64,000 nt of DNA from Rhodococcus sp. RD6.2 (GCF_001040705.1 NZ_CVQP01000002.1:149262-213261), one strand, 5' to 3'; shown: positions 8,360-17,849, numbered from the stretch's first letter. The notes: generated by a model not told the origin, from the sequence alone. Made by a program: numbers and translations.

Positions 8360-10510
8360 GTGACGATAGCCACGACAGACGAGCAGCGAGCAGTGCAGGA
8401 ATCGATTCGGTCCTGGGCGCGCTCCGCGAACCCGGTCGAGACGTTGCGTCAGGGACCGGCCGATTCGTGGCGGACGCACTGGGATGCGCTCGCCGAACTC
8501 GGCGTGTTCATGGTCGCCCAGTCCGAGGAAGTGGGCGGTGCGGACGGTGAGGTCGTCGACCTCGCCGCCATGCTCGAGGCCACCGCGGGAGCCCTGGCCT
8601 CCGGCCCTGTTCTCTCCACGGCGCTGGCCTCGCTCGTGGTCGGTCGCAGTGGCGAACCCGCCGCCAAGCAGTGGGGGCCGGAACTCGCCGAGGGTGCCCT
8701 TCCGGTCGGTGTCGCGCTCGGCGGCAATGTGACGGCGACCGTCGAGGCCGACGGGTCGCTGGTGCTCGGCGGGGCGGCCGGGTACGCGCTCGGCGCCGCA
8801 CCCGACCTCGGTGTCCTGCTGTCCGCGACGCGCGGCGACGACGTCGTGTGGTGCCTGGTCGAGGCCGGTGCGGCGGGGCTGACGGTCGACGCTGCGCAGA
8901 ACGTCGACGTCACCGTTCCGCTGGCGACGGTGACCTGCGACGGCGTGCGGGTGTCGGGCGACCGCGTGCTGACCGACGTGCCGGCGGGCCGGGTCCGCGA
9001 CCTCGCCGCCACCCTGGTTGCGGCGGAGGCCGCGGGCGTCGCAGGCTGGTGTCTGACCACCGCTGTCGAGTACGCGAAGATCCGCGAGCAGTTCGGCAAG
9101 CCGATCGGGTCGTTCCAGGCAATCAAGCACCTGTGCTCCGAAATGCTGTGCCGCACCGAGCAGATCCGTGCCGTGGCGTGGGACGCCGCCGTCGCGGCCG
9201 AGACGGGCGAGGAGCTGCCGATCGCGGCGGCCGTTGCCGCGGCCGTCGCGCTGGACGCGGCCGTCGACACGGCGAAGGACTGCATCCAGGTGCTCGGCGG
9301 CATCGGCTTCACCTGGGAGCACGACGCTCACTTCTACCTTCGCCGCATGATCTCGCTGCGCCAGCTACTCGGCGGCGGCGCCGCGTGGCGCGCCCGGGTC
9401 GCCGAACTCACCCGCGGCGGTGCCCGCAGGCATCTCACCGTCGACCTCGGCGACCTGGAGTCGCAGCGCGAGGGCGTCCGCGCGGACATCGAGGCGATCG
9501 CGGCACTGCCCGAGGCGGAGCGGCGTGTCGCGTTCGCCGAGTCCGGTTACCTGGCCCCGCACTGGCCCGCGCCGTACGGCAAGTCCGCGAAGGCTGCGGA
9601 GCAGATCCTGTTCGGCGAGGAGCAGTCCCGGGCTGGACTCGAGACCCCGAACCTGGTGATCGGCTGGTGGGCGGTGCCGACCATCCTCCAGCACGGCACG
9701 GCCGAGCAGATCGAGCGGTTTGCGATGCCGACCCTGCGTGGCGACCTGATCTGGTGCCAGCTGTTCTCCGAGCCGGGCGCCGGGTCCGACCTCGCCGCCC
9801 TGCGCACCACGGCCGACAAGGTCGACGGCGGCTGGAAGCTCAACGGGCAGAAGGTGTGGACGTCGCTCGCCCGTGAGGCGGACTGGGCGATCTGCCTGGC
9901 CCGCACCGACAAGGACGCACCCAAGCACAAGGGCATCACCTACTTCGTCGTCGACATGCGCAGCGCCGGGATCCGGGTGTCCCCACTGCGTGAGATCACC
10001 GGCGACGAGCTGTTCAACGAGGTGTTCCTCGACGACGTGTTCGTGCCCGACGACTGCGTCGTCGGTCAGGTGAACGGCGGCTGGAAGCTCGCCCGGACCA
10101 CGCTCGCCAACGAGCGGGTCGCGATGAGTGGCGGATCGTCGCTCGGCAAGGCGATGGAGGACCTGCTCGAACTCTCGGCCCGCGGCGGCATCGACCCCGT
10201 CATCGAGGACCGGATCGGCTTCCTCGTCGGTGACGCGATGGTCGGCTCACTGCTCGAGCACCGCACCACCCTGCGGCAGATCGACGGGCAGGATCCCGGA
10301 CCGGAGTCGAGTGTGCGGAAGCTGGTCGGTGTGCGGCATCGGCAGGCCGTCGCCGAGTTCGGACTCGAATGCGCGGGCATCGTGGGCGCGGTCGAGGGTC
10401 CGCTGGCCAAGCAGTTCCTCAACACGCGCTGCCTGACGATCGCGGGCGGTACCGAGCAGATCCTGCTCACGGTTGCCGCGGAGCAGCTCCTCGGGTTGCC
10501 GCGTTCCTGA
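8360..10510 (+). CDS. fadE34: Two-domain acyl-CoA dehydrogenase FadE34 (ChsE3)
   Basis: A 716-residue protein made of two fused acyl-CoA dehydrogenase modules, the layout of FadE34, which in M. tuberculosis also sits beside kstR. Module 1 (about 1-340) has EYAKIREQFGKPIGSFQAIK and the VLGGIGFTWEHD motif. Module 2 (about 370-716) has WCQLFSEPGAGSDLAALRTT, GWKLNGQKVWTS and TIAGGTEQILL. In other bacteria it forms a homodimer oxidising the alpha-beta bond of steroid side-chain CoA thioesters. GTG 8360 is the start; AAGGG lies about 11 bp upstream. The gene is preceded by a KstR box. Confidence 0.9.
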   Translation: MTIATTDEQRAVQESIRSWARSANPVETLRQGPADSWRTHWDALAELGVFMVAQSEEVGGADGEVVDLAAMLEATAGALASGPVLSTALASLVVGRSGEPAAKQWGPELAEGALPVGVALGGNVTATVEADGSLVLGGAAGYALGAAPDLGVLLSATRGDDVVWCLVEAGAAGLTVDAAQNVDVTVPLATVTCDGVRVSGDRVLTDVPAGRVRDLAATLVAAEAAGVAGWCLTTAVEYAKIREQFGKPIGSFQAIKHLCSEMLCRTEQIRAVAWDAAVAAETGEELPIAAAVAAAVALDAAVDTAKDCIQVLGGIGFTWEHDAHFYLRRMISLRQLLGGGAAWRARVAELTRGGARRHLTVDLGDLESQREGVRADIEAIAALPEAERRVAFAESGYLAPHWPAPYGKSAKAAEQILFGEEQSRAGLETPNLVIGWWAVPTILQHGTAEQIERFAMPTLRGDLIWCQLFSEPGAGSDLAALRTTADKVDGGWKLNGQKVWTSLAREADWAICLARTDKDAPKHKGITYFVVDMRSAGIRVSPLREITGDELFNEVFLDDVFVPDDCVVGQVNGGWKLARTTLANERVAMSGGSSLGKAMEDLLELSARGGIDPVIEDRIGFLVGDAMVGSLLEHRTTLRQIDGQDPGPESSVRKLVGVRHRQAVAEFGLECAGIVGAVEGPLAKQFLNTRCLTIAGGTEQILLTVAAEQLLGLPRS

Positions 10511-10569
10511 GGCCTGAACCGGTTCGCCGGGTCCGCCACTGGCCGGACCTCGGTGAACCTGATACAACT

Positions 10570-10583
10570 TGGAACACGTTCTA
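10570..10583. promoter_or_regulatory. KstR operator upstream of chsE1
   Basis: TGGAACACGTTCTA fits the KstR pattern with one arm mismatch. It ends 13 bp before the chsE1 start codon in the 86-bp gap after fadE34, so the side-chain operon has its own regulated promoter. Confidence 0.85.
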
Positions 10584-10596
10584 ACTCGTAGGCGGG

Positions 10597-11697
10597 ATGT
10601 TCAGCGTGGATTTCTCTCTCGATCAGACTCAGGAAACGGTGGCGGAGATCGTCGTCGGGCTGCTTGCCCGCGAGGCCTCCGACCCCGCCGATCCCAGTGG
10701 CGTCAACCCGGCGCTGTGGGAGGCGATGGCGAAGGCAGACCTGCTTTCGCTCGCGCTTCCCGAGCGCCTCGGCGGTGCGGACCTCGGGCTGCCCGAGGTC
10801 GCGACCGTGCTCACCGAGGTCGGCCGCGGCGCCGCCCCGGTGCCTGCGCTCGCGACCCTCGGCTTCGGCCTGCTGCCGGTGCTCGCACTCGGCACCCCCG
10901 AGCAGCAGGACGCGCTGCTCGGTGAGGTCGGCACCGGACGGGTGCTGACCGCGGCCCTGTGCGAACCCGGCGCGGCGTTCCCGGCCACGCCCGCGACCAC
11001 CGCGGTCGCGGACGGCGACGGCGTCGTCGTCACCGGGCTCAAGGTGGCGGTGCCGTTCGCGGACACCGCGTACCGGATCCTCGTTCCGACGGACGCCGGT
11101 GTCGTGCTCGTCGACCCGACCGCGGACGGCGTCACCCTTGCACCCATCTCGACGTCCTCGCGTGGACCCGAGTTCTCGGTGCGCCTCGACGGTGTCCGGG
11201 TGCCCGCGGCCGAGGTTCTCGGCGGCGACAACCAGGTGCTGTACCGGATCGCGTTGGCCGCGATCGGCGCTTACGCGGACGGACTGCTCGCCGGGGCGAC
11301 CACGCTCACGGCCGAGCACCTGCGTACCCGCGAACAGTTCGGCAAGCCGCTGGCGACGTTCCAGGCCGTCGCGCAGCAGATCGCCGACGCGTACGTCACC
11401 TCCCGGACCCTGCACGTCGCGGCGCTCGCGTCGGTGTGGCGGGTGTCCGAGGGGCTCGATGCCGACAGTGCGATCGAACTCGGTTCCGCCGACGGCGATC
11501 TCGAGGTGTTGTCCTACTGGCTCGCCGCCGAGGTGCCCGCCGCGATGCGGACCCTGCACCACCTGCACGGTGGTCTCGGTGTCGACGTGACCTACCCGAT
11601 GCACCGCTACTTCTCCATTGCCAAAGACCTGGCCCGCCTCGTCGGCGGAGCCTCGTCCCGACTCGACCTCGTGGGGGCCCGGTGTTCATCGATCTGA
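10597..11697 (+). CDS. chsE1: Steroid acyl-CoA dehydrogenase alpha subunit ChsE1 (FadE28)
   Basis: A 366-residue acyl-CoA dehydrogenase-like protein starting MFSVDFSLDQTQETVAEIV. It keeps the LRTREQFGKPLATFQAVAQQ helix and the C-terminal HHLHGGLGVDVTYPMHRYF segment. In M. tuberculosis FadE28 and FadE29 form an alpha2beta2 enzyme that dehydrogenates the three-carbon steroid side chain (3-oxo-pregnene-20-carboxyl-CoA). The order chsE1-chsE2-chsH2-chsH1-ltp2 here matches Rv3544c-Rv3540c. It overlaps chsE2 by 16 bp, consistent with a stoichiometric complex. Confidence 0.92.
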   Translation: MFSVDFSLDQTQETVAEIVVGLLAREASDPADPSGVNPALWEAMAKADLLSLALPERLGGADLGLPEVATVLTEVGRGAAPVPALATLGFGLLPVLALGTPEQQDALLGEVGTGRVLTAALCEPGAAFPATPATTAVADGDGVVVTGLKVAVPFADTAYRILVPTDAGVVLVDPTADGVTLAPISTSSRGPEFSVRLDGVRVPAAEVLGGDNQVLYRIALAAIGAYADGLLAGATTLTAEHLRTREQFGKPLATFQAVAQQIADAYVTSRTLHVAALASVWRVSEGLDADSAIELGSADGDLEVLSYWLAAEVPAAMRTLHHLHGGLGVDVTYPMHRYFSIAKDLARLVGGASSRLDLVGARCSSI

Positions 11698-12830
11698 CAC
11701 CGCAGCAGCGTGAGCTGCAGGCGGAACTGCGCCGATACTTCGCCAACCTGATCTCGCCGGAGGAGGCCGAGGTCATGCTCACCGAGCGGCACGGTCCCAC
11801 CTACCGCGAGGTGATCCGCCGGATGGGCAAGGACGGCTGGCTCGGTGTGGGCTGGCCGACCGAGTTCGGTGGCCGCGGCTTCGGCGAGATCGAACAGCAG
11901 ATCTTCGTCAACGAGGCCGTCCGCGCGGACGTCCCGCTGCCGTCGGTGACGTTGCAGACCGTCGGCCCGACCCTGCAGACGTACGGCACCGAGGAACAGA
12001 AGCAGAAGTTCCTGCCCGCGATCCTGGCCGGCGAGGTGCACTTCGCGATCGGCTACTCCGAGCCCGACGCCGGAACCGATCTCGCGGCGCTGCGCACGAC
12101 GGCCGTCCGCGACGGTGACCACTACGTCGTCAACGGCCAGAAGATCTTCACCACCGGCGGCCACGACGCGGACTACATCTGGCTCGCGGTGCGCACCGGT
12201 GACGCGGACTCGCGCCACCGCGGCATCTCGATCCTGATCGTGGACACCAAGGATCCCGGTTTCACGTGGACCCCGATCATCACCGCAGACGGTGCGCACC
12301 ACGTCAACGCCACGTACTACTCCGACGTCCGGGTGCCCGCGAGCATGCTGGTCGGCGAGGAGAACAAGGGCTGGAAGCTCATCACCACCCAGCTCAACCA
12401 CGAGCGCGTCATGCTCGGACCGGCCGGCCGTGTCGCCGGGCTGTACGAGAAGGTGCACGAGTGGGCGGCCAAGCGCGATCTGCTGTCCGAACCGGACGTA
12501 CAGCGCGGGCTCGGCGAGATCCACGCCACCTACCGGCTCAACGAGCTGCTGAACTGGCAGGTCGCCGCCGCGACCGGTGACGTCGACGTCGCCGACGCGT
12601 CGGCCACGAAGGTCTTCGCCACCGAACGCATCCAGCGGGTCGGACGCATCGCGGACGAGATCGTCGGCGCGCACGGCGATCCCGGCGATCCCGAGACCGC
12701 GAAGCTGATGCGCTGGCTCGACGTGCAGATCAAGCGCAACGTCGTGATCACGTTCGGCGGTGGCGTCAACGAGGTCATGCGTGAGCTGATCGCGATGGCC
12801 GGGCTCGGACTGCCGAAGGTGCCCCGATGA
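11682..12830 (+). CDS. chsE2: Steroid acyl-CoA dehydrogenase beta subunit ChsE2 (FadE29)
   Basis: A 382-residue acyl-CoA dehydrogenase starting at GTG 11682 (VFIDLTPQQRELQAELRRYF), inside the end of chsE1. Flavin/substrate motifs are AIGYSEPDAGTDLAALRTTA and YVVNGQKIFTTGG; the C-terminus has VVITFGGGVNEVMRELIA. Family knowledge puts the catalytic base in this subunit of the ChsE1-ChsE2 heterotetramer. It removes two hydrogens from the C3 side-chain CoA ester before hydration by ChsH1-ChsH2. The stop overlaps the chsH2 ATG (ATGA). Confidence 0.92.
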   Translation: MFIDLTPQQRELQAELRRYFANLISPEEAEVMLTERHGPTYREVIRRMGKDGWLGVGWPTEFGGRGFGEIEQQIFVNEAVRADVPLPSVTLQTVGPTLQTYGTEEQKQKFLPAILAGEVHFAIGYSEPDAGTDLAALRTTAVRDGDHYVVNGQKIFTTGGHDADYIWLAVRTGDADSRHRGISILIVDTKDPGFTWTPIITADGAHHVNATYYSDVRVPASMLVGEENKGWKLITTQLNHERVMLGPAGRVAGLYEKVHEWAAKRDLLSEPDVQRGLGEIHATYRLNELLNWQVAAATGDVDVADASATKVFATERIQRVGRIADEIVGAHGDPGDPETAKLMRWLDVQIKRNVVITFGGGVNEVMRELIAMAGLGLPKVPR

Positions 12831-13852
12831 CCGTGACGGAGAACCCTGTGAGCGAGAAGGAAGCCTCGATCCTGGCTGCGGCGCAGCGGGTTCGGGACGG
12901 CGGCGCCAGCAAGGCCCGTGCAGGACGCGATCCGATCAACATGCCGATGATCCGCAACTGGGTCGAGGCGATCGGCGACGAGAACCCCATCTACGTCGAC
13001 GAGGACGCCGCGGTCGCTGCTGGCCACGGCGGCATCGTCGCCCCGCCCGCGATGGCGCAGGTGTGGACGATGCGTGGTCTCGGTGCCGTCCGCGAGGAGG
13101 ACGATCCGCTCGGCCGGATGACCGAGATCCTCGACGAGGCCGGGTACACCTCGGTCGTCGCGACGAACTGCGATCAGACCTACCACCGGTACCTGCGTCC
13201 CGGCGAAGAGGTGACGATCGAGTCCGTCCTCGAAGACGTTGTGGGACCGAAGAAGACGGGCCTCGGTGAGGGCTGGTTCTTCACCACTCGCAACTTCTGG
13301 AAGGTCGGTGACGAGGTCGTCGCCGAGATGCTGTTCCGCATCCTGAAGTTCGCACCGCCCGCCAAGGCGGAGGCCGCGCCGGCGCGCGAGGCCTCGTCGA
13401 GCCTCGGCGAGTCGCTCGACGACCTCGACCCGACCCGGATGCTGCGTCCGTCCGTTTCGCGGGACACCGAGTTCTTCTGGGAGGGTGTGGCCGCGCACGA
13501 GCTGCGCATCCAGCAGCGTCCCGACGGATCGCTCCAGCACCCGCCGGTGCCCGCGATCTGGAAGGACAAGACCGAGCGCACCGACTACGTCGTCGCATCC
13601 GGGCTCGGCACCGTGTTCAGCTTCGTCGTGCACCACGCCCCGAAGGTGCCCGGACGTTCGCTGCCGTTCGTCGTCGCGCTCGTCGAACTCGACGAGGGTG
13701 TGCGCATGCTGGGCGAGCTGCGCGGCGTCGACCCTGCCGACGTGACCATCGGAAGCCGTGTCCAGGTCGAGTTCCTCGACCTGCCCGGTGACGACGAGAC
13801 CGATCAGAAGCCGTGGACGCTGTACGCGTGGCGTCCCGCGAAGGAGCAGTGA
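12827..13852 (+). CDS. chsH2: Steroid enoyl-CoA hydratase subunit ChsH2 (MaoC-like plus DUF35)
   Basis: A 341-residue two-domain protein. The N-terminal part (about 1-180) is a MaoC-like hot-dog fold (INMPMIRNWVEAIGDENPIY). The C-terminal part (about 205-341) is a DUF35 OB-fold module (TEFFWEGVAAHELRIQQRPD, ...). In M. tuberculosis the MaoC half pairs with ChsH1 to hydrate the C17-C20 enoyl-CoA, and the DUF35 half binds the aldolase Ltp2. Unlike many DUF35 proteins, no Cys-based zinc ribbon is obvious at 205-235. It overlaps both neighbours, as expected for complex partners. Confidence 0.92.
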   Translation: MTVTENPVSEKEASILAAAQRVRDGGASKARAGRDPINMPMIRNWVEAIGDENPIYVDEDAAVAAGHGGIVAPPAMAQVWTMRGLGAVREEDDPLGRMTEILDEAGYTSVVATNCDQTYHRYLRPGEEVTIESVLEDVVGPKKTGLGEGWFFTTRNFWKVGDEVVAEMLFRILKFAPPAKAEAAPAREASSSLGESLDDLDPTRMLRPSVSRDTEFFWEGVAAHELRIQQRPDGSLQHPPVPAIWKDKTERTDYVVASGLGTVFSFVVHHAPKVPGRSLPFVVALVELDEGVRMLGELRGVDPADVTIGSRVQVEFLDLPGDDETDQKPWTLYAWRPAKEQ

Positions 13853-14262
13853 TGAGCTCGACCCTGCAGGTGAACGTGGGGGAGACCCTGCCCACCCTGT
13901 CCATTCACGGCGACCCGACCTTCATCGTGTCGACGGCGTTGGCCACCAGGGACTTCCAGGACGTCCACCACGACCGGGACAAGGCGCAGCAGCGCGGGTC
14001 GAAGGACATCTTCGTCAACATCCTCACCGACACCGGCCTCGTGCAGCGGTACGTCACGGACTGGGCCGGCCCGCGCGCGGTGATCAGGTCGATCAAGCTG
14101 CGCCTCGGTGTGCCCTGGTATGCCTACGACACCCTGACGTTGACCGGCACCGTCGCCTCCGTCGAGGACGGACTCGTCACCCTCGACATCGTCGGCAAGG
14201 ACAGCCTCGGCGACCACATCAAGTCGACGGTCACCCTCGTGATGGACGGAGCGGACGCATGA
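13852..14262 (+). CDS. chsH1: Steroid enoyl-CoA hydratase subunit ChsH1 (MaoC-like)
   Basis: A 136-residue MaoC-family hot-dog protein starting MSSTLQVNVGETLPTL. It carries the DFQDVHHDRDKAQQRG segment with the hydratase Asp/His dyad and FVNILTDTGLVQRYV. It should form the heterodimeric hydratase with the N-terminal half of ChsH2. The ATG overlaps the chsH2 stop (TGATG) and its own stop overlaps ltp2 (ATGA). Confidence 0.92.
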   Translation: MSSTLQVNVGETLPTLSIHGDPTFIVSTALATRDFQDVHHDRDKAQQRGSKDIFVNILTDTGLVQRYVTDWAGPRAVIRSIKLRLGVPWYAYDTLTLTGTVASVEDGLVTLDIVGKDSLGDHIKSTVTLVMDGADA

Positions 14263-15431
14263 GCGACGCACTCTCGGGCAAGGCCGCGATCGTCGGCATC
14301 GGTGCGACCGACTTCTCCAAGGACTCCGGTCGCAGCGAACTGCGTCTCGCCGCGGAGGCGGTGCAGGCCGCACTCGACGATGCGGGTCTGAAGCCGTCCG
14401 ACGTGGACGGGCTGACGTCGTTCACGATGGACACGAACACCGAAGTGGCCGTGGCCCGTTCGGTCGGCATCCCGAACCTGAAGTTCTTCTCCCGCATCCA
14501 CTACGGCGGCGGCGCGGCCTGCGCGACGATCCAGCAGGCGGCGATGGCCGTGGCCACCGGCGTTGCGGACGTCGTGGTCGCGTACCGCGCGTTCAACGAG
14601 CGTTCGGGAATGCGCTTCGGGCAGGTCAATTCGGCTCTCGTGCAGCAGGTGAACTCGTCGGGTACCGACAACGCCTTCTCCTACCCGCACGGCCTGTCGA
14701 CCCCGGCGTCGTTCGTCGCGATGATCGCGCAGCGGTACATGCACGTGTACGGCGCGACCAGCGCGGACTTCGGTGCCGTCGCGGTTGCCGACCGCAAGCA
14801 TGCGGCGACCAACCCGAACGCGTTCTTCTACGGCAAGCCGATCACCATCGAGGACCACCAGAACTCGCGGTACATCGCCGAACCGCTGCACCTGCTGGAC
14901 TGCTGCCAGGAGACCGACGGCGGCATCGCCATTGTCGTGACCTCCCCGGAACGTGCCAAGGACCTGCCGAACACGCCCGCGATCATTGCGGCCGCGGCGC
15001 AGGGCAGCGGGGCGGACCAGTACATCATGACCAGCTACTACCGGGACGGCCTGAGCGGTCTGCCGGAGATGGGACTGGTCGGGGACCAGCTGTGGGCGCA
15101 GTCGGGTCTGCGGCCGCAGGACATGCAGACCGCGGTCCTGTACGACCACTTCACCCCCTACGTGCTGATGCAGCTCGAGGAGCTCGGGTTCTGCGGTCGC
15201 GGCGAGGCGAAGGATTTCATCGCCGACGGCGCAATCGAACTCGGCGGCAGACTGCCGCTGAACACCCACGGCGGCCAGCTCGGCGAGGGCTACATCCACG
15301 GCATGAACGGCATCGCCGAGGGCGTGCGCCAGATCCGCGGTACCTCCGTGAACCAGGTGCCGGACGTGCAGAACGTGCTCGTCACCGCGGGTACCGGCGT
15401 CCCGACATCGGGCCTGGTGCTCACGGCGTAG
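14259..15431 (+). CDS. ltp2: Thiolase-like retro-aldolase Ltp2
   Basis: A 390-residue thiolase-fold protein of the SCP-x/Ltp group (KAAIVGIGATDFSKDSGRSE; YGGGAACATIQQAAMAVATG; LPLNTHGGQLGEGYIHGMNG). These lack the usual thiolase nucleophile arrangement and cleave carbon bonds by retro-aldol chemistry. Ltp2 with the ChsH2 DUF35 domain splits the hydrated side chain to release propionyl-CoA and a 17-ketosteroid (androstenedione type). It is the last gene of the operon, followed by a strong hairpin. Confidence 0.92.
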   Translation: MSDALSGKAAIVGIGATDFSKDSGRSELRLAAEAVQAALDDAGLKPSDVDGLTSFTMDTNTEVAVARSVGIPNLKFFSRIHYGGGAACATIQQAAMAVATGVADVVVAYRAFNERSGMRFGQVNSALVQQVNSSGTDNAFSYPHGLSTPASFVAMIAQRYMHVYGATSADFGAVAVADRKHAATNPNAFFYGKPITIEDHQNSRYIAEPLHLLDCCQETDGGIAIVVTSPERAKDLPNTPAIIAAAAQGSGADQYIMTSYYRDGLSGLPEMGLVGDQLWAQSGLRPQDMQTAVLYDHFTPYVLMQLEELGFCGRGEAKDFIADGAIELGGRLPLNTHGGQLGEGYIHGMNGIAEGVRQIRGTSVNQVPDVQNVLVTAGTGVPTSGLVLTA

Positions 15432-15439
15432 GAACCTTC

Positions 15440-15493
15440 GGCGCTCGTGCGCGTTTTACGGGTCGAGGGCCCCGTAAACCGTGCACGGGCGCC
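15440..15493. terminator. Long hairpin terminator after ltp2
   Basis: A 23-bp stem (15440-15462 with 15471-15493) with three G-U-type mismatches around an 8-nt loop, between convergent ltp2 and an ABC permease gene. There is no U-tract. It could serve both strands. Confidence 0.75.
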
Positions 15494-15501
15494 GTTGTCG
15501 T

Positions 15502-16320
15502 CTACTGGACGTCGAGACGCTCGAACGCGGCGACGGCAGCGACGAGAAGGACGGCCGCGATGCCGATCAGGATCGCGGCCCAGGCCACGGACAGCCCGTC
15601 GGTGAGCTGGTTGTCGCCGACGGCGTAGAAGAACGGTGACACGAACCGGAACGGGTGCAGCCAGTTCACCACCGGTGCCAGCGAATTGAGCAGGTAGGTG
15701 GCGGCCGCGACGGCTGCGGTGATGCTGACAGCGGAGCCTCGGCTTCCGGTGAGGGCGCCGAGCGTCATCGCCAACGCGCCGAACACGACGCCGAGCAGGA
15801 CGACGCCGACGGTGGTGCCCACGAGGGCACCGAATCCGACGGTCAGTTCGAACCACCTGCCTGCAAGGGAACACAATCCGGTCACCACACACACGGGGAT
15901 CGCGAGAAGCGCCATCACCGCGAACTTCTGCACCACGATCGAGCGCCGGGTCACCGGTTCCGTGGCGACCAGACCGAGTGTGCCGTCCTCGTTCTGGCCG
16001 GCCAGGCACGACGCGCCGTAGCCGATCGTCACCAGCAGCACCACCAGTGGCAGGAAGTTGCTGTAGATGTTCGCGTTCAACCATCCGGCGGGTGAGGTGA
16101 GCGACCCGCTGATCCCGAACAGTGCGGCCATGGTCTCGCTGCTCGACGCGAAGTCGTCGAGGCCGGAGTCGTCCTTGAACGTCGGGTAGAGGGCGATGAC
16201 GACGAGGGCGTAGACCCCCATCCCGAACGCGTACCAGATCAGCGACTTCCGGCGCAGCAGCAGGTCGATGGCCGCTATCTCGGAGTGGACCCCGCGGAAC
16301 GACCCTGGGACGGTGCGCAT
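15502..16320 (-). CDS. ABC-2 type transporter permease
   Basis: A 272-residue membrane protein with about six hydrophobic segments (for example YALVVIALYPTF near 36, FLPLVVLLVTIGYGASCLAG near 90, and a C-terminal VAWAAILIGIAAVLLVAAVA). NEDGTLGLVATEPVTRR is typical of ABC-2 exporters of the Nod factor/drug type. It follows its ATPase by 2 bp. The substrate cannot be told. Confidence 0.85.
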   Translation of the reverse strand: MRTVPGSFRGVHSEIAAIDLLLRRKSLIWYAFGMGVYALVVIALYPTFKDDSGLDDFASSSETMAALFGISGSLTSPAGWLNANIYSNFLPLVVLLVTIGYGASCLAGQNEDGTLGLVATEPVTRRSIVVQKFAVMALLAIPVCVVTGLCSLAGRWFELTVGFGALVGTTVGVVLLGVVFGALAMTLGALTGSRGSAVSITAAVAAATYLLNSLAPVVNWLHPFRFVSPFFYAVGDNQLTDGLSVAWAAILIGIAAVLLVAAVAAFERLDVQ

Positions 16321-16322
16321 CG

Positions 16323-17237
16323 TCAGTCTCCGCTCTGCTCGTCACGGTAGAAGCCGAGAAACAGTTCGTCGAGGTCGGCGCGACGGGCCGAGACATCGAC
16401 GGCACCGAGGTTTCCCGCGACCGTGAGTAGTTCCGACACCGCGCCGGTCACCGACAGCGTCACCCGTCCGTCGTCGATCCCGCGCACCTCGACTCCGGGC
16501 AACTGCTGGAACTCGGCGGCGGTCACGGGGTGGTTGAACCGGAACTCGACGGTGCGGGGCGCGGTGCGGCGCAGGCCCTCGACGGTGTCGGTGACGACGA
16601 TCCTGCCCTCCTTGATGATGGCGACCCGATGCGCGAGTTCCTGTACCTCCTCCAGATCGTGTGAGGACAGGAGGACGGTGCGACCGTCGTCGACGGTTTC
16701 GCGGATCAGGCGCGCGAACTCGTTCTGCATCAGCGGATCCAGGCCCGAGGTCGGTTCGTCGAGCACCAACAGTTCGGGTCGGTGCATGAAGGCCAGGACG
16801 AGTCCGATCTTCTGCCGATTTCCCTTCGACAGGGCGCGCACCGGTTGGTCGAGTTGCGCCCCGAAACGCCGTACCAACTCGTCGCGGTAGCCGACGTCCG
16901 TCAGGTCGCGGATCCGGGCGATCCGCTCCAGGTGCTGCGCGCCGGTCAGTTTCGGGTGCAGTGCCAGCTCGCCGGGCAGGTATCCCACGCGGCGGAGGAT
17001 GGGAACACTTTCGTGGGTGGGGTCGTGGTCGAAGACCCGCATCCGACCGGACGTCGGTCGGTACAGGCCGAGCAGCAGGCGGATGGTGGTCGACTTACCC
17101 GCCCCGTTCGGACCGAGGAATCCGAACACCTCGCCGGGGGCGATGGTGAACGAAACGTCGGCGATGCCCCGCCGTTCACCGAATCGGCGGGTCAGTCGGT
17201 CGACGTCGACGATAGGAGCCGTCTGCGGCCGCGTCAT
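16323..17237 (-). CDS. ABC exporter ATP-binding protein
   Basis: A 304-residue ATPase of the DrrA/NatA type. The Walker A is GPNGAGKST (near 42), the signature is LSKGNRQKIG, the Walker B is LLVLDEPTSGLDP, and the switch is SSHDLEE. A C-terminal extension (about 220-304) is typical of ABC-2 exporter ATPases. It lies directly upstream of the matching permease. No sign links this pair to steroid metabolism except position; neither gene has a KstR-like box upstream. Confidence 0.88.
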   Translation of the reverse strand: MTRPQTAPIVDVDRLTRRFGERRGIADVSFTIAPGEVFGFLGPNGAGKSTTIRLLLGLYRPTSGRMRVFDHDPTHESVPILRRVGYLPGELALHPKLTGAQHLERIARIRDLTDVGYRDELVRRFGAQLDQPVRALSKGNRQKIGLVLAFMHRPELLVLDEPTSGLDPLMQNEFARLIRETVDDGRTVLLSSHDLEEVQELAHRVAIIKEGRIVVTDTVEGLRRTAPRTVEFRFNHPVTAAEFQQLPGVEVRGIDDGRVTLSVTGAVSELLTVAGNLGAVDVSARRADLDELFLGFYRDEQSGD

Positions 17238-17292
17238 TTCCGGGGCCGCGTCATCGCTGGGGCCATTGTCCGAATATAGGGCGGCTCCGCCG

Positions 17293-17338
17293 CATGTGCG
17301 CGGTGTCGGCGGTCAGGACCGCCGACACCGCGCACATG
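17293..17338. terminator. Perfect 21-bp hairpin
   Basis: Arms 17293-17313 and 17318-17338 are perfectly complementary around loop CAGG; the outer bases read CATGTGCG...CGCACATG. It lies 11 bp beyond the stop of the VOC gene on the minus strand and about 56 bp upstream of the ABC ATPase start, so it most likely insulates the two transcripts. Confidence 0.75.
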
Positions 17339-17348
17339 TGCGACGCAC

Positions 17349-17849
17349 CTAGCTGTTGTCGGCCGCCCACTGGGCCACCCGCTGGGCGCTCTCGGTTTCG
17401 GACAGGTCCTCGACGCGGGTCATGATCGACCAGCGGATACCGAACGGGTCGCGGATGGACGCGTACCGGTCGCCGGAGACGAAGGTGCTCAGCGGCTCGC
17501 GGACGGTTGCGCCCGCCCGTTCGGCGCGCGCGACGACCTCGTCGGCGTTCGGGCAGTACAGACCCATCGAATAGCAGTCGGTGCCGCCGGTCGGCGCCGC
17601 GACGAGCCCATATTCGGGGTTGGGTTCCCCGAGTTGGAGCCGGCCCTGGCCGAAGTCGAGGTCGGCGTGGACGACGATGCCGCCCATCTCGGTGACGTCG
17701 ACGACGCGTGCGCCGAAGACGGTGCGGTAGAACTCGATTGCCTCCCGCGCGTTCGGAACGGCCAGGAACGGGGTGAGGCTGGTGTAGCCGTGGGGTGTGC
17801 CGTCGGTGGTGTGGGCGCCGGTCACGCCGGTCGCGATGCTGTTGGTCAT
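17349..17849 (-). CDS. VOC/glyoxalase-like protein
   Basis: A 166-residue vicinal-oxygen-chelate protein. Two beta-alpha-beta-beta-beta modules are visible: TSLTPFLAVPNAREAIEFYR starting near 23 and a second around DRYASIRDPFGIRWSIMT near 130. The pattern is that of PhnB/YraH-like proteins of unknown substrate. The start is ATG 17849. Divergent from an AraC regulator across 69 bp, which may control it. Confidence 0.8.
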   Translation of the reverse strand: MTNSIATGVTGAHTTDGTPHGYTSLTPFLAVPNAREAIEFYRTVFGARVVDVTEMGGIVVHADLDFGQGRLQLGEPNPEYGLVAAPTGGTDCYSMGLYCPNADEVVARAERAGATVREPLSTFVSGDRYASIRDPFGIRWSIMTRVEDLSETESAQRVAQWAADNS